A DNA stretch of 64,000 bases. It comes from Rhodopseudomonas boonkerdii (lineage in GTDB: Bacteria; Pseudomonadota; Alphaproteobacteria; Rhizobiales; Xanthobacteraceae). Positions within the stretch are counted from its first letter, which is position 1. Each line of letters opens with the position of its first letter. Below the pieces are notes generated by a model that ran no database searches, was not told the origin of the DNA, and saw nothing but the letters and a program-made list of their open reading frames with translations. The stretch covers positions 3,100,001 through 3,164,000 of the forward strand of contig NZ_CP036537.1 in the NCBI RefSeq assembly GCF_021184025.1. Direction: 5' to 3'. The translations under genes were made by a program, and so were the position numbers. Shown in pieces: positions 9,002 to 19,010 of the stretch.

Positions 9002-10035
9002 GCAAGCTGGTCGTCGCCTCCGTCAGCCCCGGTACCTCCGTGCAGGACGTTGGCCGTTTTGGCGCGCAGCGTTACGGCCTCGTCCCCTCCGGCGCCGTCG
9101 ATCGTCTGGCCATGGCTGCAGCCAATGCGCTGCTCGGCAATCCGCTGCTTGCAGCGACCATCGAACTTGGCCCGCTCAATTCGGTCTTCACAGCAAAAGG
9201 TGGTGCTGTCCGTGTTGCACTGACTGGTGCACTACGCCCTGCCGAGGTCGCCGGTAGCCAGGTCGCTATCAATACGACCGTGACGCTGGCTGATGGCGAG
9301 AGCCTCAATATCGGGGTCGCACGCGCTGGCACTTTCGGCTATCTCGCCATTGAAGGCGGTGTACGCGGCGAGCCAATGTTCGGCAGCCTCGCGGTCAATG
9401 CGCGAGCTGGTCTCGGCAGCCCCTATCCCCGGCCACTGCAGGTTGGCGATGAGTTGCCCGTCGCAACTGCGAGCGCGACGCCCGAGAAGCGCATCGAACT
9501 GCCCGCACCGGTCGAAGGTCCGATCCGTGTCGTGATGGGGCCGCAGGATGACGAATTCGCCGAGGGCAAGGACGTGTTCCTCAGCAGCGACTGGAAAATT
9601 TCCGCCACCAGTGACCGCATGGGCTACCGTCTCGAAGGGCCCGTGATCAGGCATCTGCACGGACACAACATTGTCTCTGACGGGACCGTGAATGGCTCGA
9701 TCCAGGTCCCCGGCAACGGCCAGCCCATCGTGCTGATGCCGGACCGCGGCACATCGGGCGGTTATCCGAAGATCGCGACGGTCATCTCGGCAGATCTCGG
9801 CCGTTTCGGTCAAACCCAGCCGGGCATGCCATTCCGCTTCAAAGCCATCACGATGGCAGAAGCGCAAGCAGCATATCGCGCCTACGCGGAATTGCTGCAG
9901 AGTCTGCCGAGCCGGGTCCACGATTCCAATATCTTGATGCTCGATATCAAGGCACTTCTGCAGGCAAATGTCGCCGGTACGGCTATCGATGCCATCGATG
10001 ACGCGACTTGGCAGTTCGCCAACGCAGGCAATTAA
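8998..10035 (+). CDS. pxpC: 5-oxoprolinase subunit PxpC
   Basis: The 345-residue protein of the KipA/PxpC family has the N-terminal [19 protein letters not shown] block and the later [17 protein letters not shown] block, both characteristic of biotin-dependent carboxyltransferase-like subunits. It pairs with PxpB, probably phosphorylating 5-oxoproline before hydrolysis by PxpA. Length is normal. It overlaps pxpB by 4 bp and is followed by pxpA after 19 bp, forming a three-gene operon. Confidence 0.92.
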   Translation: MSKLVVASVSPGTSVQDVGRFGAQRYGLVPSGAVDRLAMAAANALLGNPLLAATIELGPLNSVFTAKGGAVRVALTGALRPAEVAGSQVAINTTVTLADGESLNIGVARAGTFGYLAIEGGVRGEPMFGSLAVNARAGLGSPYPRPLQVGDELPVATASATPEKRIELPAPVEGPIRVVMGPQDDEFAEGKDVFLSSDWKISATSDRMGYRLEGPVIRHLHGHNIVSDGTVNGSIQVPGNGQPIVLMPDRGTSGGYPKIATVISADLGRFGQTQPGMPFRFKAITMAEAQAAYRAYAELLQSLPSRVHDSNILMLDIKALLQANVAGTAIDAIDDATWQFANAGN

Positions 10036-10054
10036 CACGCACGGAGAGCTCATC

Positions 10055-10822
10055 ATGACCATCGATCTCAATTGCGATCTCGGCGAAAGCTTTGGCATGT
10101 GGCAGATGGGCAATGACGCCGCGATGATCGATCTCGCGACATCCGTCAACATTGCCTGCGGCTACCATGCCGGCGACGCCGACGTGATGCGCAAAACGGT
10201 ACAGCTTGCAAAAGCGCGGGGCGTCAAGATCGGCGCACATCCCGGCTATCGCGATCTCCACGGCTTCGGCCGCCGCCCCATTGCGGGCCTCTCGTCGCTC
10301 GAGATCGAAAATCTGATCGCCTATCAGATCGGTGCGCTCCAGGGCATCGCCGCAATGGAAGGTTACAAGGTCACCCATGTGAAGGCTCATGGCGCGATCT
10401 CGAATGTGGCCTGCGAAGACGACATGACGGCCCGTGCCATCGCCGCCGGCATCAAGGCGGTTGATCGGAATCTGACCTTTGTCGTTCTGGCGAATTCCAA
10501 GCTCGTCACCGCGGGCGAAGCCGCGGGATTGCCGCTGGCACACGAAGTGTTTGCCGACCGCGCCTATGAGGACAATGGCAATCTGGTCTCACGCAAGAAG
10601 GAAGGCGCGGTACTACACGATGCGAAGATGATTGCCGACAGGGTCGTCAAAATGGCGCAGACCGGCGAAGTGATTTCTGTCACCGGTAAGGTGATCAAGA
10701 TGAAGATGGATACTGTTTGCATCCACGGCGACACACATGGCGCCGTGGAGATCGGCCGTCAGGTACGGGCGGGATTACAAGCGGCCGGGATCGACGTGAA
10801 GCCTTTCAAGACCGTATTATAG
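10055..10822 (+). CDS. pxpA: 5-oxoprolinase subunit PxpA (LamB/YcsF family)
   Basis: The 255-residue protein starts [14 protein letters not shown], the invariant N-terminus of LamB/YcsF proteins. It contains [23 protein letters not shown] and CIHGDTHGA, which supply the polar and histidine residues of the active site. It performs the final hydrolysis to glutamate with PxpBC. The ATG at 10055 has GGAGAG upstream; the longer frame from 9968 overlaps pxpC and was rejected. It converges on amiE with only 8 bp between stop codons. Confidence 0.93.
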   Translation: MTIDLNCDLGESFGMWQMGNDAAMIDLATSVNIACGYHAGDADVMRKTVQLAKARGVKIGAHPGYRDLHGFGRRPIAGLSSLEIENLIAYQIGALQGIAAMEGYKVTHVKAHGAISNVACEDDMTARAIAAGIKAVDRNLTFVVLANSKLVTAGEAAGLPLAHEVFADRAYEDNGNLVSRKKEGAVLHDAKMIADRVVKMAQTGEVISVTGKVIKMKMDTVCIHGDTHGAVEIGRQVRAGLQAAGIDVKPFKTVL

Positions 10823-10830
10823 CGTCCCCT

Positions 10831-11871
10831 TCATCTGTCGTTCAACATGCCCTCATGCGGCAAGCCTTCGATCGGGCACTCTTCGACCCCGACCGTACGA
10901 CGCGTGATGGCCTCGACATTGTCTCGCGCCTTGTCCGGATTGGTGACCCAGGTCGAATAGAAATCGAACGGGCACGCCGCAACGCCCTTGTTGCTCTCAC
11001 CCGAGTTGATGGTGCCGGTATAGCCGCGGTGCAGCAGCTTGAAGAGATGGTTCTCCGACTGCCCGTTGCGGCGGGCATCGCGGATCAAGGATTTCGACAG
11101 CGCGGCATACTGAATGCCGTAATCCTCCTCGCCGCATTCACCGAGCGTGCGGCCATCGAAGCCGATGATCGCCGAGTGGCCGAAATACGAATAGACGCCA
11201 TCGAAGCCCGACGCGTTGGCAACGGCAACATAGGTGTTGTTGGCCCAGGCCATCGCTTTCGCCATCAGTACCTGCTGGTCTTTCGCCGGATACATATAAC
11301 CCTGGCAACGCACGATCAGTTCGGCGCCCTTCATGGCGCAATCGCGCCAGATCTCGGGATAGTTGCCGTCGTCGCAGATGATTAGCGAAATCTTGAGCCC
11401 TTTCGGGCCCTCTGAAACATAGGTGCAGTCGCCAGGATACCAGCCTTCGATGGGAACCCATGGCATGATCTTGCGATATTTCTGAACGATCTCACCCTTG
11501 TCATTCATCAGGATTAGCGTGTTGTACGGAGCCTTGTGCGGATGCTGTTCGTGACGCTCCCCGGTCAGCGAGAACACGCCCCAGACCTTGGCCTTGCGAC
11601 AGGCTTGGGCGAAGATCTCGGTTTCATCGCCAGGCACCAGAGATGCGGTTTCATACATCTCCTTCTCGTCATACATGATCCCCTGGGTCGAATATTCCGG
11701 GAAGACGACGAGATCCATACCGGGCAGGCCGATTTTCATGCCGACGATCATATCAGCGATCTTCTGCGCGTTGGCGAGCACCTCGGCCTTGGTATGCAGC
11801 CGCGGCATCTTGTAGTTCACGACTGCGACGCCGACCGCGTCCTTGCTGGATGAGATATCGCCGTGATGCAT
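10831..11871 (-). CDS. amiE: aliphatic amidase AmiE
   Basis: The 346-residue protein is the same length as Pseudomonas AmiE and begins [20 protein letters not shown]. The nitrilase-superfamily catalytic residues are in register: Glu59 (VVFPEY), Lys134 (KYRKIMPW) and Cys166 ([10 protein letters not shown]). It hydrolyses short aliphatic amides such as acetamide to the acid and ammonia in the cytoplasm. No AmiR/AmiC regulators lie next to it, so control is different from Pseudomonas. A palindromic repeat separates its start from the sulfonate cluster. Confidence 0.94.
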   Translation of the reverse strand: MHHGDISSSKDAVGVAVVNYKMPRLHTKAEVLANAQKIADMIVGMKIGLPGMDLVVFPEYSTQGIMYDEKEMYETASLVPGDETEIFAQACRKAKVWGVFSLTGERHEQHPHKAPYNTLILMNDKGEIVQKYRKIMPWVPIEGWYPGDCTYVSEGPKGLKISLIICDDGNYPEIWRDCAMKGAELIVRCQGYMYPAKDQQVLMAKAMAWANNTYVAVANASGFDGVYSYFGHSAIIGFDGRTLGECGEEDYGIQYAALSKSLIRDARRNGQSENHLFKLLHRGYTGTINSGESNKGVAACPFDFYSTWVTNPDKARDNVEAITRRTVGVEECPIEGLPHEGMLNDR

Positions 11872-11970
11872 GATGCAGGACCTCCGTTTGGCGACGATCC
11901 TGTGCCGCGAGGGAGAGACCGGCCATACGTGGATTTACGGATGCGGTGATGCGACTTCCCAACCACAACT

Positions 11971-12050
11971 CCGGCAAAGCCGGGCCTGCCCCGGCTATCC
12001 ACGTTTGACATACTGCAAAGACGCGAATGCCCGGCACGAGGCCGGGCATG
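11971..12050. repeat. dispersed palindromic intergenic repeat (GCCCGGC type)
   Basis: A short CCGGCAAAGCCGG hairpin (from 11971) is followed by a GACATACTGCAAAGACGC spacer and a perfect 9-bp stem: ATGCCCGGC (12027-12035) with GCCGGGCAT (12041-12049), loop ACGAG. This layout matches a repeat I recognise from Bradyrhizobium and Rhodopseudomonas intergenic DNA. It lies downstream of the ssuA-like gene and could also act as its terminator. Confidence 0.6.
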
Positions 12051-12085
12051 ACGGAGCATAAACATCTCGGCCAGAGCCGAGTGAC

Positions 12086-13030
12086 CTACAAGCCCACAGC
12101 CTTCTCAATCACGGTGTTGAACGACCGATCCATGATCGCATTGGCATCCAGCTTCTGCTTGATCAATCCGTTGCGTTCATAGAGATCGATGGTTTTCTGC
12201 TCGTCCGCGACGACGCTATCGTCGATGGGCGCTATCTTGATCCTGGCGCGCTGCAGCCAGGCCAGTGGCACCTCGGTCGGAATGCGCATCAGCTTGCCCC
12301 AGGTGTCGGCGTAGCTTTGCTGATTGTTGAGCGCCCATGCCCGCGCCGCAGTGAGACGGCGCAGATAATCCTCGAGCTCAGGACGCTTGTTCTTGATCGC
12401 ATCCGGTGTCGCCACTTGCAGGCTGAGGCCGGCGGAAAGACCTTCAGCGGTCAGGATGCGTTTCGACTGAAACAACACCTCCTCCTGGCTCACATAGGGT
12501 TCCCATGTGGACCATGCATCGACCGAACCGCGTGTGTAGGCGACCTTGGCGTCGGAGGGCGCGAGGAACACGATCTGCACGTCGTTCTGCGTCCAACCTT
12601 TCTTCTCCAGCGCAGCGAGAATGAGCTGATGGCCGATCGAGCCGCGACCGGTCGCGATCTTTTTGCCTTTCAGGTCGTCAAAGCTCTTGATGGCGGAGTC
12701 CTTCGGCACCACGATGGCGAGGCCGTCCTGGGTCTGCTTGATCGCGCCGATGGCCTTCACCGGCACATTGGCTGCGGCGGCGAACGTAAACGGCGCATCG
12801 CCAACCAGACCGGTTTCGATCGCACCGGCACCGAGTGCTTCTAACAGCGGTGCTGCGGCCGGAAACTCCTTCCACTCAATCTTGTAAGGCACGTCCTTGA
12901 GCACACCGGATGCTTCCATCACAGCGCGCGAATTGCCTTTTTGATCGCCAACGATCAGCGTCGTCTCGGCCTGCGCCGAGCCAACGAGTGCCGCTAGCGC
13001 CAGGCCAGCGGCAAGCAAAAGACCTTTCAT
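12086..13030 (-). CDS. aliphatic sulfonate-type ABC transporter substrate-binding protein (SsuA-like)
   Basis: The 314-residue periplasmic protein has a signal peptide (ending GSAQA). Its type-2 binding fold shows the SsuA/NrtA patterns LLEALGAGAIETGLVGDAPF and LKGKKIATGRGSIGHQLILAAL. It should present a sulfonate or related organosulfur compound to a membrane permease. Its start overlaps the monooxygenase stop by 4 bp (ATGA), so the two are coupled. It has no permease of its own adjacent, but two complete importers lie in the same cluster. Confidence 0.85.
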   Translation of the reverse strand: MKGLLLAAGLALAALVGSAQAETTLIVGDQKGNSRAVMEASGVLKDVPYKIEWKEFPAAAPLLEALGAGAIETGLVGDAPFTFAAAANVPVKAIGAIKQTQDGLAIVVPKDSAIKSFDDLKGKKIATGRGSIGHQLILAALEKKGWTQNDVQIVFLAPSDAKVAYTRGSVDAWSTWEPYVSQEEVLFQSKRILTAEGLSAGLSLQVATPDAIKNKRPELEDYLRRLTAARAWALNNQQSYADTWGKLMRIPTEVPLAWLQRARIKIAPIDDSVVADEQKTIDLYERNGLIKQKLDANAIMDRSFNTVIEKAVGL

Positions 13031-14121
13031 GCTGCGACAACTCCCTTGTCCGCTTCGCGTGTAGCAATGAGCGCGCGCGTGGCGGGGATCAATTCGCGGC
13101 CATAATCGATGGCGTCGATCAGCGGATCAAAGCCACGGATCAGGAAGTGGCTGACACCGAGATCGTAGTAATCGGCAAACACTTCAGCGACCTGTTCTGG
13201 CGTGCCAACCAGCGCCGTGGTGTTACTGTTGGCGCCGGTGAGCGCCGCCATTTCGGTCCACAGCCGCTTGTCGATACGGGTGCCCTGTTCCGCCAATGCC
13301 AGCAGGCGCTTGGCGCCCGCGGTGGCGTGACCGTCCGCCGGCTTGCGATAGCCAGTCTGGTCCTGCAGCGCCGTGGCGCGGGCGAGAATATCATCGGCCT
13401 TGGCCCACGCCTTTTCCTCGGTATCGGCGATGATGGGACGTACAGACAGGCTGAAGCGTGGCGACGGGCGGCCACACTTCTTGGCAGCGGCGCGCACGCG
13501 GCTGGTGACGTCGCGCACCTGCGCATAAGACTCACCCCACAACGCAAAAGTGTCGGCATGTTTGCCCGAGACCTCGATCGCGGCATCCGATGCGCCGCCG
13601 ACGAAGACGTGGATCGGCGCGGTCGGCTTCACCTGTGAGAACCCGCCGTCGACCCGATAATATTTGCCGTGATAGTCGAACGGTTTCTCGCTAGTCCATT
13701 CCTGCTTGATGATATCGAGCCATTCGCTGGTGCGGGCATAGCGCTCGTCCTTGTCGTCGAGCGTATTGCCGTCCTGCCGCAACTCCTTGGCGTTGCCGCC
13801 GGTAATGACATGCAGCGAGACGCGGCCCTTGTGAAAATTCTCGATGGTGGCGAGCTGACGCGCCAGCACCGTGGGTGCTGTAAAGCCCGGACGCTGGGCG
13901 ATCATCACTTTCAGCTTCCGGGTGACACCGAGCGCGTGCTGGGCGACCTGCAGGCCGTCGGGTGCTGTCGAATGAAAGGCGAGCAGCGCGCGGTCGAAGC
14001 CGGCGAGTTCATGCGCCTTGGCGACGGTCTCAATATAGGCAGGATCAATCACCGGGCCGGAACGAACGCGGGTTTCTGATGCATCGTTGTTGGTGATGAA
14101 GCCGATGAATTCGACGGACAT
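13027..14121 (-). CDS. LLM-class flavin-dependent monooxygenase (SsuD-like)
   Basis: The 364-residue protein is a bacterial-luciferase-like TIM barrel: MSVEFIGFITNNDASETR at the N-terminus, TGGNAKELRQDG, HVFVGGASDAAIEVSGKHAD and a C-terminal GVSHFLIRGFDP. These are typical of FMNH2-dependent alkanesulfonate monooxygenases and related C-S cleaving enzymes. It needs reduced flavin from a separate reductase, which is not found in this cluster. The start at 14121 was chosen because the conserved N-terminus begins there and GGAAG lies just upstream. Confidence 0.87.
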   Translation of the reverse strand: MSVEFIGFITNNDASETRVRSGPVIDPAYIETVAKAHELAGFDRALLAFHSTAPDGLQVAQHALGVTRKLKVMIAQRPGFTAPTVLARQLATIENFHKGRVSLHVITGGNAKELRQDGNTLDDKDERYARTSEWLDIIKQEWTSEKPFDYHGKYYRVDGGFSQVKPTAPIHVFVGGASDAAIEVSGKHADTFALWGESYAQVRDVTSRVRAAAKKCGRPSPRFSLSVRPIIADTEEKAWAKADDILARATALQDQTGYRKPADGHATAGAKRLLALAEQGTRIDKRLWTEMAALTGANSNTTALVGTPEQVAEVFADYYDLGVSHFLIRGFDPLIDAIDYGRELIPATRALIATREADKGVVAA

Positions 14122-14152
14122 GTCTTCCTCCAATTCCGAATGATGATGATGG

Positions 14153-15292
14153 TCAGATGCCGAGTGCCCGGCGGCCTGCGATGGTACGGATGCTGTCGTC
14201 CTGCGGTGTGTGCACGCGGCCGCACAGCACGTCGCGATAATGCCGCTCGAGCGGATTGGCGCGGGTAAGCCCATGATTGCTAGTCAGGGTCAGCGCGTCC
14301 TCGACCGCCGCCACGGCATTGTTGGTGACGGTCATCTTGATGATGTTCGCTTCTACTGGATCGAGGTCGCCGCCGTGGTCGATATCAGCTGCCAGGCCGC
14401 GGATGAGACGTGCATTGATGGAGAGCTTGGCTTCGATACCGCCGACGATCTCCTGCGCCCGCGGCAAGGTCGCCAGCGGCGCGCCGAGACTGGACGGCAC
14501 CCGTGATTTCAGAAAATCCAGCAGCCAGTCACAGGCCGCACGCGCCACGCCGTCATAGAGCGAGCCGAGCAGCGCCGCCTGAATTGTCGATTGCAGGATG
14601 TCGGGCTTGCGCCAGTCCGCGGGCATACGCAGCTCAATGACATGATCGTGCGGGATCAGGACATCGGCGAAGAGGACGTCATGGCTCCCGCTTGCGCGCA
14701 GACCGAGATGATCCCAGGTCTCGATGATCGAGATACCCGCCAGCCCGGCGGGCACCAGGAACAGGCCGACCTGCGGATCTGCTTCATCGGTCTTGGCGAG
14801 AACGCTGTACCATTTCAGGATCGGCGATCCCGTCGAATAGGTCTTACGGCCGGTGAGACGCCAGCCCTCTGGCGTCTGCCGCGCTGTCGTGGCTGGCAGG
14901 CCACCACGCGATGGTGAGCCCAGATCGGGCTCGACACGCAAAGTATTGATGAGCGCGACCTCACCGGGCTCCGGCACGATCTTGCGCACCAGATGCTCCG
15001 GCCATGGATTGCCGCGCGCAATCACGAGATGATGCATGTAGTGCATGATCAGCACCAATGCCGTGGCCGGGTCCGCTCGCCCCACGAGGCCTATCACGCG
15101 CGCTGCATCGCCAATAGACGCGCCGCTACCGCCGAATGCGCGCGCGACCGGAAATGTCAGCAGCCCGGCATCGGCCAGATCGCGAAAATTCTCGAACGGA
15201 AAACTTCCGTTTCGGTCATGCAACGGCGCCCGTTCGGCAAAGCCGAACGTGAGTAGTTTGACCCTGTCGATAATACTGGGAACCGCGTCCAT
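14153..15292 (-). CDS. acyl-CoA dehydrogenase-like flavoprotein (SfnB/DszC-type)
   Basis: The 379-residue protein has the acyl-CoA dehydrogenase fold: an N-terminal helical domain, a beta core with TGRKTYSTGSP and LGLRASGSHDV, and a C-terminal helical bundle. It carries no obvious catalytic Glu motif of true acyl-CoA dehydrogenases. In organosulfur clusters such proteins (SfnB, DszC relatives) are flavin-dependent monooxygenases or accessory enzymes. Position 31 bp upstream of the SsuD-like gene supports that role. Exact substrate unknown. Confidence 0.8.
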   Translation of the reverse strand: MDAVPSIIDRVKLLTFGFAERAPLHDRNGSFPFENFRDLADAGLLTFPVARAFGGSGASIGDAARVIGLVGRADPATALVLIMHYMHHLVIARGNPWPEHLVRKIVPEPGEVALINTLRVEPDLGSPSRGGLPATTARQTPEGWRLTGRKTYSTGSPILKWYSVLAKTDEADPQVGLFLVPAGLAGISIIETWDHLGLRASGSHDVLFADVLIPHDHVIELRMPADWRKPDILQSTIQAALLGSLYDGVARAACDWLLDFLKSRVPSSLGAPLATLPRAQEIVGGIEAKLSINARLIRGLAADIDHGGDLDPVEANIIKMTVTNNAVAAVEDALTLTSNHGLTRANPLERHYRDVLCGRVHTPQDDSIRTIAGRRALGI

Positions 15293-15458
15293 GTCGTACT
15301 TCTTTCGGCTTCTCTGGCGTTAGAGAATGCCGTTCTGCAGGGGTTACAAGCGGTTTCCGGAAATAACGACAGTGGGACTGACAGGCCTCTGGCCCACAGG
15401 CCAAAATTCTCCCTCACATCACGAGATAGAATTCTATTCTCCGTTCTTTGGGCCGGTT

Positions 15459-16268
15459 TCAGGAATCCGCAGCCGCGCCGCGGCTGCCGGCAATATGGCT
15501 GGTCAGCTTCTGAGTCACCTGGCGCCGCAATGCGTTGAACTCCGGCGAGGAGACATCTCGCGGCCGCGGCAGATCCACATCGATCTCACAGTCGATGCGG
15601 CCCGGCCCAGCCGACATCACGATCACCCGATCTGCCAACATGACCGCCTCCTCCACCGAATGCGTGACGAAGATCACCGTCAGGCCGGTTGTACGCCAAA
15701 TCTCAACCAGTTCCTCCTGCAGCTTGCTGCGGGTGAGCGCATCGAGCGCGCCGAACGGTTCGTCCATCAGCAGGACGTCGGTGTCGTTGCTGAGGACGCG
15801 CGCGATGGCAACGCGCTGCTTCATGCCGCCCGACAACTGGTGCGGATAGCGATCAGCGAAAGCCGTGAGGCCGACCATCGCCATGAACTTGTCCGTGATT
15901 TCTTTGACGACCTTGGTCGCGACGCGGCGGTGTTTCGGGCCGAATCCGATATTGTCGCGCACCGTCAGCCACGGAAACAGCGCATAGTCCTGAAACACCA
16001 TGCCCCGATCAGGGCCGGGCTTGTCGACCTCGAATCCATACATGGTGACGGAGCCTTCGGTGGCCCTTTCGAAGCCGGCCACGATCCGCAGCAAGGTCGA
16101 CTTGCCGCAGCCGGATGCGCCGAGCAGGCAGACGAACTCCCCCTTCCGGATCGTGAGATTGACGCCACGCAGGGCTTCGACCGGACCGTTGGACGCTTGA
16201 TAGAATTTTTGAACGCCGCTGATCTCCAGGATCGGCGGCGCGTTCGCGACAGAGATTTTATCAAGCAT
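15459..16268 (-). CDS. ABC transporter ATP-binding protein (nitrate/sulfonate/taurine class), system 1
   Basis: The 269-residue ATPase has a Walker A (GASGCGKST), Q-loop region (VFQDYALFPWLTV), signature LSGGMKQRVAIARVL and Walker B VLLMDEPFG, followed by the switch histidine in FVTHS. The sequence is of the SsuB/TauB/NrtD type. It overlaps the permease gene by 8 bp, so the two are translated together. It is likely peripheral on the inner membrane and drives sulfonate-class import. Confidence 0.9.
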   Translation of the reverse strand: MLDKISVANAPPILEISGVQKFYQASNGPVEALRGVNLTIRKGEFVCLLGASGCGKSTLLRIVAGFERATEGSVTMYGFEVDKPGPDRGMVFQDYALFPWLTVRDNIGFGPKHRRVATKVVKEITDKFMAMVGLTAFADRYPHQLSGGMKQRVAIARVLSNDTDVLLMDEPFGALDALTRSKLQEELVEIWRTTGLTVIFVTHSVEEAVMLADRVIVMSAGPGRIDCEIDVDLPRPRDVSSPEFNALRRQVTQKLTSHIAGSRGAAADS

Positions 16269-17145
16269 GGTGCTGCGGACTCCACCGAAGGAAGTAGTTG
16301 CTGAGCATCATGAGGATGCGGTCCGACAGGAAACCGGCGATGCCAATAATGATCATGCCGGTGATCACGAGATCGGTCCGCGACAGCGTGCGGCCATCCA
16401 TGATGACCGCTCCCAGCCCTTCGGGCACGCCGGTCATTTCGCCGACTACGATCAGGATCCACGCAAAGCCGGCGCCGAGGCGAAGCCCGTTAAAAATGCT
16501 TGGCAACGCCGCCGGCAACACAACCGAACGGAACTGCTGCGCGCCGCTGCAGCCGAGCATATCGGCGGCCTCGAATAATCGAACGTCGACCGATTTCACA
16601 CCGAAGATGGTGTTCAGCAGGATCGGAAAGAACGCGCCGAGAAAGACGAGGAAAATCGCCGCGCGCGGGCCGAGGCCGAAGAAGATCATCGACAGCGGCA
16701 GCCAGGCCGTGACCGGAATCGGCCGTAGCAGCGATAGCGTGGGGTCGAGCAGCGAACGCAAAAGCGGAATACGTCCGAGCATCAGGCCGAGCGGAATGCC
16801 GATGGCGGCCGCGCAAAGGAAGCCACCATAGACGCGCTGCACGGATTTCCAGAGATGCACGAGCAGACTGCCGCTATAGGCATCATCATAGATACCGCCG
16901 AAGGCGAAATCCCACATCATCTGGGCCACACCAAACGGTGACGGCACCAACCGCGTGCCGGTCACACGCACCATCAGGTCCCAGATCATCAGCAGACAGG
17001 CCGGCACAATCAGTGCCATGCCCACAACGCGGACACGCCGCAAGGCGTGCCGGCGTGGCTTCACCGCACACCGTGAAGCCGGCTTGGCGAGGGATACGGC
17101 CGGCGCGGCCTCGCGCGTCGAGTCCATTGTGCCCTGCAGGCTCAT
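16261..17145 (-). CDS. ABC transporter permease (SsuC/TauC-like), system 1
   Basis: The 294-residue inner-membrane protein has about six hydrophobic segments after a basic cytoplasmic N-terminus (about 35 residues). An EAA-type loop sits near the middle to end (FEAADMLGCSGAQQFRSV, then LPAALPSIFNGLRLG). This loop docks the ATPase. Seven base pairs separate it from the upstream binding-protein gene, and it overlaps the downstream ATPase gene. Confidence 0.89.
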   Translation of the reverse strand: MSLQGTMDSTREAAPAVSLAKPASRCAVKPRRHALRRVRVVGMALIVPACLLMIWDLMVRVTGTRLVPSPFGVAQMMWDFAFGGIYDDAYSGSLLVHLWKSVQRVYGGFLCAAAIGIPLGLMLGRIPLLRSLLDPTLSLLRPIPVTAWLPLSMIFFGLGPRAAIFLVFLGAFFPILLNTIFGVKSVDVRLFEAADMLGCSGAQQFRSVVLPAALPSIFNGLRLGAGFAWILIVVGEMTGVPEGLGAVIMDGRTLSRTDLVITGMIIIGIAGFLSDRILMMLSNYFLRWSPQHHA

Positions 17146-17152
17146 GGCCGGC

Positions 17153-18109
17153 TCACGACGCCGTTAGCGCTTTGACGAAACTGGGGTCGATAAACGTCTT
17201 GTAGTCCGGCTCCTGCCGGATCTGCTTCTTCGCCAGCATCTGGCTGCCGTAATACTGTGCCTGCTTCATGAACTGGTCGTCGATGTTCCAGGTCAGTTCC
17301 ACATTTGGCGCCGCCTTCTCAATTGACGGTTTCTGCTGACCGAGTTTCTGCATCGCGATGGCGATGAAAGCTTCGCGGTCCTTCATGGCATATTCCGCAG
17401 CAGCACGATGGGTCTTGAGCACGGCCTTGATTAGCTCGGAGTCTTTTCCGATCAATTCACGGCGCGTGGCCAGCACCATATTCAGCGAACCGGTCGGCGT
17501 GCTGTAGGGATATTCGACGATCTGGCCAACGCCATTGGCAAGGCTGATCCCCGGCCCTGGCTCTGCGCCGACATAGGCGTCGATGTCGCCGCGGGCGAGC
17601 GCGGGCGCCATGTCGCTGAAAGATAGGCGCATGGACTCGACGTCCTTGATGGTCATGCCCTCAGCTGTCAGCCGGTCGAGGATCACCACTTCCTGCGTCG
17701 AACCGGGCAGAATGGCGACCTTCTTGCCTTTCAGATCCCTGATCGTGTTGATGCCGGAATCCTTCTTGGCCACCACGGCCATGCCGCGATTGCAGGCAGA
17801 AGCGATCACCACCACCGGCTCGCCATTGGCGCCGCCGAGGGTCGCTGCCGCAAAACCGAAAATGCCGAAGTCGACAGTGCCGGTGACGACGGCGTTCTTG
17901 CCGTCGGTCGGGGTCTCGAACGGGATCACCTCGAACTTGACGCCATCAGGCGCGAATTTCTCGTAGAAATACGGCGTGACACCGTGAATGAGCTTCAGCG
18001 TTCCGATCTTGACCACGCGGTCGGCAGCGAATGCCTTGATGCTGGTCGTGGACAGCGCCGCGGCAATGGCCGTCAGGCGGATGAAATCGCGTCGGTTGGT
18101 GCTGTACAT
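17153..18109 (-). CDS. ABC transporter substrate-binding protein, system 1
   Basis: The 318-residue protein begins MYSTNRRDFIRLTAIAAALS, a twin-arginine-like signal sequence. It then shows the SsuA/TauA-type fold with RDLKGKKVAILPGSTQEVVI and ALARGDIDAYVGAEPGPGI. It supplies substrate to the permease/ATPase pair encoded immediately downstream. A GAGGGA site 7 nt before ATG 18109 decides the start over the frame beginning at 18211. The ligand is probably an organosulfur compound, judging from the neighbours. Confidence 0.86.
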   Translation of the reverse strand: MYSTNRRDFIRLTAIAAALSTTSIKAFAADRVVKIGTLKLIHGVTPYFYEKFAPDGVKFEVIPFETPTDGKNAVVTGTVDFGIFGFAAATLGGANGEPVVVIASACNRGMAVVAKKDSGINTIRDLKGKKVAILPGSTQEVVILDRLTAEGMTIKDVESMRLSFSDMAPALARGDIDAYVGAEPGPGISLANGVGQIVEYPYSTPTGSLNMVLATRRELIGKDSELIKAVLKTHRAAAEYAMKDREAFIAIAMQKLGQQKPSIEKAAPNVELTWNIDDQFMKQAQYYGSQMLAKKQIRQEPDYKTFIDPSFVKALTAS

Positions 18110-18224
18110 GTCATTCCCTCGGCTGAACCGTGTGTCAGCCCGAAAGGAATGCAATATCCATGCCTCGTATACAGCTATCGGTGGAGCATGCCCCCACCCG
18201 CAACGGATCATAGCCGGGACGGGC

Positions 18225-19010
18225 TCACCACGTCGCGTCCAGCCCGAGCAGCCCCAGGATCTGTCGCCGCAACTCGGCCAGATGCGGATCGCCGCGATGT
18301 CGGGGATATGGCCGATCGACGGCGATGTCGGCCTTCACCCGCGCCGGACGATCGCTGAACACGATGACGCGATTGGCAAGGAACAGCGCCTCCTCCACAT
18401 CGTGCGTCACCAGGAGCGCCGTGAAGCCATTACGTTGCCAAAGCGAAACGAGTTCCGACTGCATCGTGATACGTGTCAGCGAGTCGAGCTTTCCAAGCGG
18501 CTCGTCGAGCACGAGGATGCGCGGATCGTTGACCAGCGCCCGCGCCAGTGCGACGCGCTGTGCCATACCGCCGGAGAGCTGATGTGGATAGGCTTTCCGG
18601 AATGCGCCAAGGCCGACGAGATCGATGGCGGCGTCGACGCGATGGCGCTGCGTCTTCAGCACGCCCTGCGCCTCCAATCCAAGCGCCACATTGTCCCAGA
18701 CCGTCCGCCACGGAAACAATGTCGGATCCTGAAACACGACGACGCGCGACGGGTATGGGCCCGTGATCGCCACGCCGTCTTCGGCGAGCGTGCCCGCGCG
18801 TGGCGGTTCGAGACCGGCGACGAGACGCAGCAGCGTGGACTTGCCGCAACCTGACGGACCCAGCAGCGCGACGAACTCACCGGGCGTGACGTCGATCGTG
18901 ATATCTTCGAGGACAGGCAGCGTCTTGCCATCGATATCGAAGGCATGGCTGACGCCGGCGATCGCCAACGAAGCACCTGCGGCCTCGAACGCCGTCGCCA
19001 GCGCTACCAT
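18225..19010 (-). CDS. ABC transporter ATP-binding protein (nitrate/sulfonate/taurine class), system 2
   Basis: The 261-residue ATPase has a Walker A (GPSGCGKST), signature LSGGMAQRVALARAL and Walker B ILVLDEPLGKLD. The first 25 residues are variable. The open frame extends to 19499, but that extension lies inside the permease gene in another frame; the start ATG 19010 overlaps the permease stop by 7 bp. The second ATPase is clearly diverged from system 1, so the cluster holds two distinct importers rather than a recent duplication. Confidence 0.89.
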   Translation of the reverse strand: MVALATAFEAAGASLAIAGVSHAFDIDGKTLPVLEDITIDVTPGEFVALLGPSGCGKSTLLRLVAGLEPPRAGTLAEDGVAITGPYPSRVVVFQDPTLFPWRTVWDNVALGLEAQGVLKTQRHRVDAAIDLVGLGAFRKAYPHQLSGGMAQRVALARALVNDPRILVLDEPLGKLDSLTRITMQSELVSLWQRNGFTALLVTHDVEEALFLANRVIVFSDRPARVKADIAVDRPYPRHRGDPHLAELRRQILGLLGLDATW